The position numbers and the translations under genes are program-made. This document shows, one piece after another, positions 31,024 through 35,361 of a stretch of DNA of 35,361 bases. The stretch comes from an uncultured Bacteroidales bacterium (GTDB taxonomy: Bacteria > Bacteroidota > Bacteroidia > Bacteroidales > UBA3663): positions 1 to 35,361 of the forward strand of contig CALBPV010000053.1 of NCBI GenBank assembly GCA_937899265.1, read 5' to 3'. Positions within the stretch are counted from its first letter, which is position 1. Each line of letters opens with the position of its first letter. Below the pieces are notes generated by a model that saw only the letters and a program-made list of their open reading frames with translations, was not told the origin of the DNA and searched no databases.

Positions 31024-32361
31024 ATGAACGTAGAGAAAATCATGCAGGATCTGGAGAAAAAGCATCCTGGCGAAGTAGAGTATTTACAGGCTGTCCGTGA
31101 GGTTCTTGAGTCTATCAAGGACGTGTACAACCAGCACCCCGAGTTTGAGAAGGCTAAGATTGTGGAGCGTATCGTAGAGCCGGAGCGCATCATCACCTTC
31201 CGTGTACCCTGGGTAGATGACAAGGGCGAGGTACAGGTGAACATCGGCTATCGGGTACAGTTCAACAGTGCCATCGGTCCGTATAAGGGAGGCTTGCGCT
31301 TCCACTCGTCTGTAAACCTGAGTATCCTGAAGTTCCTCGGTTTCGAGCAGACCTTCAAGAATGCCCTCACCACCCTGCCGATGGGCGGTGGAAAAGGCGG
31401 TAGTGACTTCTCACCCCGTGGCAAGAGCGATGCGGAGATCATGCGCTTCTGTCAGGCTTTCATGTGTGAGTTGTATAAGGTGATTGGTCCTGATGTCGAC
31501 GTACCTGCCGGTGACATCGGTGTGGGAGGTCGTGAGATCGGCTACCTCTTCGGAATGTACAAGAAACTGACCAGTCAGTTCCATGGCGCTACCCTGACGG
31601 GTAAGGGTCTGGAATGGGGAGGCTCTATCCTGCGCCCAGAGGCAACAGGCTATGGCGCCCTGTATTTCGTGCTTCAGATGATGGAGACTCACGGACTGGA
31701 CATCAAGGGAAAGACCGTCGCCCTCTCCGGCTTCGGCAATGTGGCATGGGGTGCCGCCAAGAAGGCTACTGAACTGGGTGCCAAGGTGATCACCATCAGC
31801 GGTCCTGACGGTTATATCTACGACCCCGCCGGTCTTGACGACGAGAAGATAGAGTACCTGTTGGAGTTGCGTGCCTCTGGCAATGATGTCTGCGAGCCGT
31901 ACGCCGAGGAGTTCGACGGAGCCCAGTTCTTCGAGGGCAAGAAACCATGGGAGCAGAAAGCCGACATCTATCTGCCGTGTGCTACGCAGAACGAGCTGAA
32001 TGGTGAGGATGCCGACAAGATTCTTGCCAACAAACCGCTATGCGTCGCTGAGGTCAGCAACATGGGATGTACTGCCGAGGCTGTCAATAAGTTCATTGCA
32101 GCTGGTCAGCTGTTTGCTCCTGGTAAGGCAGTGAATGCAGGTGGTGTCGCTACCTCTGGCTTGGAGATGACGCAGAACTCGATGCGTATATCATGGACGG
32201 GCGAGGAGGTCGATCAGAAACTGCATCATATCATGTCCGGCATCCATGAGCAGTGTGTAAAATACGGTAAAGACGGTGATTATGTCAACTACGTGAAAGG
32301 TGCCAATGTGGCAGGTTTCATGAAGGTGGCAAAGGCGATGCTCGCACAGGGTATCGTATAG
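31024..32361 (+). CDS. gdhA: NADP-type hexameric glutamate dehydrogenase
   Basis: 445 aa, the usual length of the hexameric bacterial enzyme. It converts 2-oxoglutarate, ammonium and NADPH to glutamate in the cytoplasm. Key motifs: G-P-Y-K-G-G-L-R-F-H, the catalytic-Lys region L-P-M-G-G-G-K-G-G-S-D-F, P-A-G-D-I-G-V-G-G-R-E-I and the Rossmann turn L-S-G-F-G-N-V-A-W-G. Codon use (many ctg, cgt, gta) differs from the GC-rich left block, as expected for a highly expressed gene or for a different origin. It stands alone behind a promoter with an inverted repeat. Confidence 0.96.
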   Translation: MNVEKIMQDLEKKHPGEVEYLQAVREVLESIKDVYNQHPEFEKAKIVERIVEPERIITFRVPWVDDKGEVQVNIGYRVQFNSAIGPYKGGLRFHSSVNLSILKFLGFEQTFKNALTTLPMGGGKGGSDFSPRGKSDAEIMRFCQAFMCELYKVIGPDVDVPAGDIGVGGREIGYLFGMYKKLTSQFHGATLTGKGLEWGGSILRPEATGYGALYFVLQMMETHGLDIKGKTVALSGFGNVAWGAAKKATELGAKVITISGPDGYIYDPAGLDDEKIEYLLELRASGNDVCEPYAEEFDGAQFFEGKKPWEQKADIYLPCATQNELNGEDADKILANKPLCVAEVSNMGCTAEAVNKFIAAGQLFAPGKAVNAGGVATSGLEMTQNSMRISWTGEEVDQKLHHIMSGIHEQCVKYGKDGDYVNYVKGANVAGFMKVAKAMLAQGIV

Positions 32362-32373
32362 AAGAATATGAAA

Positions 32374-32469
32374 GTGCCGCCTTCGACCTGCGAAGGCGGC
32401 ACATCCTCACCCCGAAGGCGGCACATCCTCCCCTCGAAGGCGGCACATCCTCCCCTCGAAGGCGGCACC
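32374..32469. repeat. 22-bp tandem repeat cluster after gdhA
   Basis: Three copies of a 22-bp unit beginning cgaaggcggcac (32391-32412, 32413-32434, 32435-32456) and a partial fourth (32457-32469). Upstream, gtgccgccttcg (32374-32385) is the exact complement of each unit's first 12 bases, so it can form a hairpin with any copy. No spacers lie between copies, so it is not a CRISPR array. Confidence 0.8.
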
Positions 32470-32474
32470 TTCGC

Positions 32475-32505
32475 AAGGCGAAGCTACGGGCTTCGCCTTT
32501 TTTTA
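32475..32505 (+). terminator. Rho-independent terminator of gdhA
   Basis: Ten-bp stem 32475-32484 with 32490-32499 (aaggcgaagc/gcttcgcctt), 5-nt loop tacgg, and a run of T to 32504. On the other strand it is followed by few T, but it could also slow the convergent lipoprotein transcript. Confidence 0.8.
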
Positions 32506-32510
32506 TATAC

Positions 32511-33335
32511 TTACTTCCTTCTCGTCACGATCAGCAGGTCGTGGGTACCTGTATCGATACTCCGATTATTGACGAGGACACCCACCTCTATCTTCGTCGT
32601 ACCGTCCTTCAACTTCTTGTCGGCAAGGATGGTAGCGGTATAGCGCACACCACTGTTGGGAGCGATACTCTCCACATGGAGATTGGGTGAGATATGGATA
32701 TTCTTGTTGCCTGTCACGTCATTGACCATGGGCTGTACATCATAAAGCGTATGACGGGTATAGTTCATAATCTCGAAGGTGATCTGACACTGCTCACCCG
32801 CCTTCAAGATACCGTCCTGATCCTGGTCGATGAAGCGGGCATTGCGGATGATGATACGCTCTGGCTTGTCGGCATCCATACGCTCTAACTGGCTGAGCGA
32901 TACGGAGGGTTTGTCGGAGGCTGTCTGGGAGGGACGATCGCTCTTAGGACCGGCAATACCGATGTCGATACGGTCGTCACCACTGTTGGTGGCATCGAAA
33001 CCGCTGTCACTATGCTGACCGCTCTGCTGATAACCACCTTGCTGTTGGTAGTCATACTGACGCTCACGCTCCTCCACACGACGATGGTAACCCTCGATCT
33101 CCTCCTGTCGCTTCTGGTCAGCGGCAGCACCGATAGCCGCACCAACGGCGGCACCACCTGCCATACCGACAATCGTACCGATGTCACTGCCACGCCAGCC
33201 ACCAGAGATACCTCCGATTGCCGAACCGAGGATAGCACCAAACGTACCGCCTGCATAAGCACCTGTCCCTGTGTAGGTACCACAGCTGCTTACCATGAAA
33301 GCAGCACCAACCACATATAGTCCAATCTTCTTCAT
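32511..33335 (-). CDS. Glycine-zipper lipoprotein
   Basis: 274 aa from the ATG at 33335; the frame is open for 135 codons upstream, but only this start gives a signal with lipobox V-S-S-C (Cys18). Residues about 25-75 are a glycine-zipper (G-G-T-F-G-A-I-L-G-S-A-I-G-G, G-A-A-I-G-A-A) that may pack helices in the outer membrane. A Gln/Tyr-rich linker (95-125) leads to a C-terminal beta-sandwich-like domain (about 165-270; I-D-Q-D-Q-D-G-I-L-K-A-G-E, then strands). An envelope-stress or structural role is typical of zipper lipoproteins, but is not shown here. Confidence 0.8.
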   Translation of the reverse strand: MKKIGLYVVGAAFMVSSCGTYTGTGAYAGGTFGAILGSAIGGISGGWRGSDIGTIVGMAGGAAVGAAIGAAADQKRQEEIEGYHRRVEERERQYDYQQQGGYQQSGQHSDSGFDATNSGDDRIDIGIAGPKSDRPSQTASDKPSVSLSQLERMDADKPERIIIRNARFIDQDQDGILKAGEQCQITFEIMNYTRHTLYDVQPMVNDVTGNKNIHISPNLHVESIAPNSGVRYTATILADKKLKDGTTKIEVGVLVNNRSIDTGTHDLLIVTRRK

Positions 33336-33361
33336 ATCGCTTCTTTTTAAAGTTCTCGATG

Positions 33362-33392
33362 CAAAGATACAAAGTTTCCGCAAATTGACAAG
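33362..33392 (-). promoter_or_regulatory. Promoter of the glycine-zipper lipoprotein gene
   Basis: Minus-strand TATCTTTG at 33369-33362 with CTTG at 33392-33389, 19 bp apart. The gene starts at 33335. Confidence 0.55.
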
Positions 33393-33618
33393 GGGTATTT
33401 CCCGAAAATCGTTTAGGGGATTCCCTACAGGCAACATAAAAGAAACGGCAGACCCTGATGGTATCTGCCGCCAGTCTATCATTTCCTCGAGGTTGTCAAA
33501 TAGTTGATGCAAATGTAGGAAATCTTCCGATAACAGGCTTTCCACTTTCACAAAAACTATTCTCATAATCACAATTTCCACTTTGTTCACGATAAAAGAA
33601 AACTTTTCCGCATAAAAC
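33393..33618. other. Intergenic region with one 7-bp hairpin
   Basis: The stem cggcaga/tctgccg (33446-33452 with 33464-33470) is followed on the minus strand by tttctttt, so it resembles a minus-strand terminator with no gene upstream. The remainder lacks any convincing gene, though the minus-strand frame is open here. Confidence 0.4.
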
Positions 33619-33649
33619 TTGCATGTATCGAAATTATCATTTAATTTTG
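33619..33649 (+). promoter_or_regulatory. Promoter of the membrane AraC-type regulator
   Basis: TTGC at 33619-33622, 19 bp, TAATTTTG at 33642-33649. The ATG at 33658 follows directly; a longer frame starting at 33619 would lie inside the promoter. Confidence 0.55.
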
Positions 33650-33657
33650 TTCGCAAT

Positions 33658-34758
33658 ATGACGTACCATTTTATCACATCACTGCCCCTAATAACATGTG
33701 CGCTGTTCACTGTGCTCCTCGCCTTGGAGTGGAATAACAAACAACTGCGTGAGCAACGGACGCTCTTTGTGTTTATGCTTACGGCAACAATTCTCTATAT
33801 GGGGCATTATGTGTTCTTCAACCATGTCGACCGTCTCATCCCTATCATGGATATCGTCTATGTGACGGCAAATCTTGCCGTCTATCCATTATACCTTATC
33901 TATATTATAAGGTTAACGACACAGTGGAAATCATGGTATGGATGGTTACTCCTTCCTGCCGCCATCGGTGCTGTCGCCTGCAGTATTGCCTTTCTCATGA
34001 TGACGGATGAGGAGAATGATTTATTTATTAAGCATTACTTATATCACAACTTGACGGATGGACTTGCTGGTGTCACTTTGCTGCAGGCATGGATACATAT
34101 CGGTTGTAAAATAGTATTCGCCATCGAGGTGCTGGTAACTATTGTGGTGGGGGTACGGATGATTCGCAAATACGATAATGCCGTCAATCAGTTATATGCG
34201 GACACAGATAATAAGTCGATGCATCATATCCAATCTGTGCTCTATCTCATCGTGGTTGCTTCCGTCATGTCGTTTGTGGCTAACGCCATAGGGCGTTATC
34301 GCTTCACAGACTCATGCTACTTGCTTTTCTTCCCCTCTATAACTTTCTCCATCTTGCTCTTCACCATCGGATATCTGGGATTACACCGCCAGTTCTCCAT
34401 CGCTGATCTGGAAGGCGACAAAGTCATTATGAACGATAAGGAGAAGGGGAACGAAGTTATGGACAAGTCACTGACAGAACGTATCGTGGAAATTGTCAGG
34501 AGGGATAAAATATACCTACAACCAGACCTAAAACTGGAAAATCTTGCAAGGATGATGAACACAAACCGTACTTATATCTATCAGGCAATCAACCAACAGA
34601 TGGGAATTACGTTTAATGAGTTCATCAACCGACAGCGCATCGCCTATGCCAAGCAACTAATGGCGAATAACCCTAACCTAACGACAAACGAAATCGCTGT
34701 CCAGTCAGGTTTCGCCTCCCTCAGTTCCTTCTATCGCAACTTGAAGAAATATATCTGA
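33658..34758 (+). CDS. Membrane-bound AraC-family regulator with seven predicted helices
   Basis: 366 aa. Seven hydrophobic segments cover residues 1 to about 240 (for example F-V-F-M-L-T-A-T-I-L-Y-M and S-I-T-F-S-I-L-L-F-T-I-G-Y). A linker leads to an AraC-type DNA-binding domain in the last 90 residues, with the first HTH (L-K-L-E-N-L-A-R-M-M-N-T-N-R-T-Y-I) and the second (T-T-N-E-I-A-V-Q-S-G-F-A-S-L-S-S-F-Y-R-N). It probably senses a membrane or periplasmic signal and binds DNA at the membrane. Its targets are not visible; the next gene is an IS element. Confidence 0.85.
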   Translation: MTYHFITSLPLITCALFTVLLALEWNNKQLREQRTLFVFMLTATILYMGHYVFFNHVDRLIPIMDIVYVTANLAVYPLYLIYIIRLTTQWKSWYGWLLLPAAIGAVACSIAFLMMTDEENDLFIKHYLYHNLTDGLAGVTLLQAWIHIGCKIVFAIEVLVTIVVGVRMIRKYDNAVNQLYADTDNKSMHHIQSVLYLIVVASVMSFVANAIGRYRFTDSCYLLFFPSITFSILLFTIGYLGLHRQFSIADLEGDKVIMNDKEKGNEVMDKSLTERIVEIVRRDKIYLQPDLKLENLARMMNTNRTYIYQAINQQMGITFNEFINRQRIAYAKQLMANNPNLTTNEIAVQSGFASLSSFYRNLKKYI

Positions 34759-34779
34759 GTTTTAATTTTATTTGTACTA

Positions 34780-35361
34780 TCATTCTTTCGGCTCACTCAC
34801 TACCACAGCATTCTTGGGACGCCCGCGTCTCCTCTCGCTAACCTTTTTAGATTTGTACTTGGTGTCGCATCCTTCTGGCACAGCAAAGCCAAACACACGG
34901 CATATTTCGAGTTGCTTGCCGACAAACGGCGTGACAAGTCTGGCATGCCCCTTGTGTTCGATGCATCTGATGGGTCTCATTTCGTCGAGTATCTCCGAGA
35001 ATGAGCAGAACATCTTCTTGAGTTCCGTAGTCTGCCTTATATGCCTGACGTATGAGCCGAGAATCATGGCCACGAAGAGGACGAAAAGCCGCCCGTTCTT
35101 GCCATCCTCCGACCAGCAGCGTTGCCTGTCCGAACCCAGCGGGCCTTTCTGTAGTCCGAAATCCTTCTCCTGCTCGTCCCTGAGGGCATACGACTCGGAT
35201 GCTTTTACAGACGTATAGTCAAGGGCGTGTGTGACACAGGCCGAGAAGCCCGACACAAGGCGGACCTCCTCCACCTTCTTCTCGTTGAGCGTGAAAGACT
35301 TCAGCTTCCTGTCTGACTCGTCAACCTCAAGTATGAAGCACGGGTAGAGCCTCTTCAGGGT
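34780..35361 (-). mobile_element. IS4-superfamily transposase, 3' part (runs off the window)
   Basis: The frame is open from the right edge to TGA/TAA at 34780 (about 193 codons visible; the gene starts outside). The Y-x2-R-x3-E-x6-K signature of IS4-type transposases is exact in Y-A-L-R-D-E-Q-E-K-D-F-G-L-Q-K, followed by G-P-L-G-S-D-R and R-L-F-V-L-F-V-A-M-I-L. It ends in R-R-R-G-R-P-K-N-A-V-V-V. IS1634-like elements look most similar to me. It ends only 21 bp after the AraC gene. The right inverted repeat was not identified. Confidence 0.85.

Noticed and set aside
32391..32469. Possible CRISPR array
   Set aside because: The 22-bp units are directly adjacent with no spacers and no cas genes nearby.
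33336..33740. Longer form of the glycine-zipper protein starting at 33740
   Set aside because: It would bury the lipoprotein signal, overlap the divergent AraC gene and run through both promoters.

Overview
The window looks like chromosomal DNA of a Bacteroidales bacterium, probably Prevotella-like. The reasons are: repeated Bacteroidetes-type promoters (a -33 TTG/TTTG, about 19-20 bp, then TAnnTTTG); Bacteroidetes-restricted families (DUF4290, DUF5063, an LptE-SecG cluster with a sigma-54 activator, a phosphotransferase-RapZ fusion, a four-helix-bundle protein with a coiled-coil suffix, BspA-type leucine-rich repeats); and many lipoproteins. No rRNA, tRNA or CRISPR array was seen.

Left block (1-20,750), GC-rich by eye, is mostly core genome. 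From the left: a lipoprotein; a secreted two-domain esterase; a four-helix-bundle protein whose N-terminus is a 31-unit, 9-bp repeat array; then a minus-strand operon (lipoprotein, APH-RapZ fusion, trmB, Mrp-type ATPase, GH43 xylosidase/arabinosidase). A plus-strand operon (sigma-54 activator, lptE, TPR protein, secG) follows, then a tightly overlapping six-gene minus-strand operon (yicC, gmk, nadD, DUF5063, RNase D-like exonuclease, small membrane protein). The block ends with tsaB, a DUF4290 protein, a WG-repeat protein, a GH28 pectinase coupled to ruvA, and an ElaA-like acetyltransferase.

Middle block (20,750-30,900) is visibly more AT-rich and looks acquired and rearranged. It opens with a collapsed ATPase/DUF234 pseudogene. 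Next is a five-gene operon: a SatD-like protein with nucleotide-cyclase-like signatures, a DUF3307 membrane protein, an SH3-membrane protein, an SH3-membrane protein ending in a PARP-like ADP-ribosyltransferase domain, and an unknown 133-aa protein. A scrapyard of gene pieces (a frameshifted coiled-coil gene and a metY-like 3' end) separates it from a second, convergent operon: a secreted protein, a DUF4384 protein, an outer-membrane barrel and a secreted LRR-caspase. That operon has a strong promoter and a roughly 330-nt leader containing a probable pseudoknotted RNA.

Right block (31,000-35,361): gdhA with an inverted repeat wrapped around its -33 box, a cluster of 22-bp repeats and a strong terminator, a glycine-zipper lipoprotein, a seven-helix membrane-bound AraC-type regulator, and the 3' part of an IS4-superfamily transposase running off the edge.

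The best candidate for an undescribed system is the SatD-DUF3307-SH3-SH3/ART operon, possibly an envelope-linked sensor with an ADP-ribosylating effector, lying next to the caspase operon. The domain calls come from motifs read by eye; the functional connection is inference.
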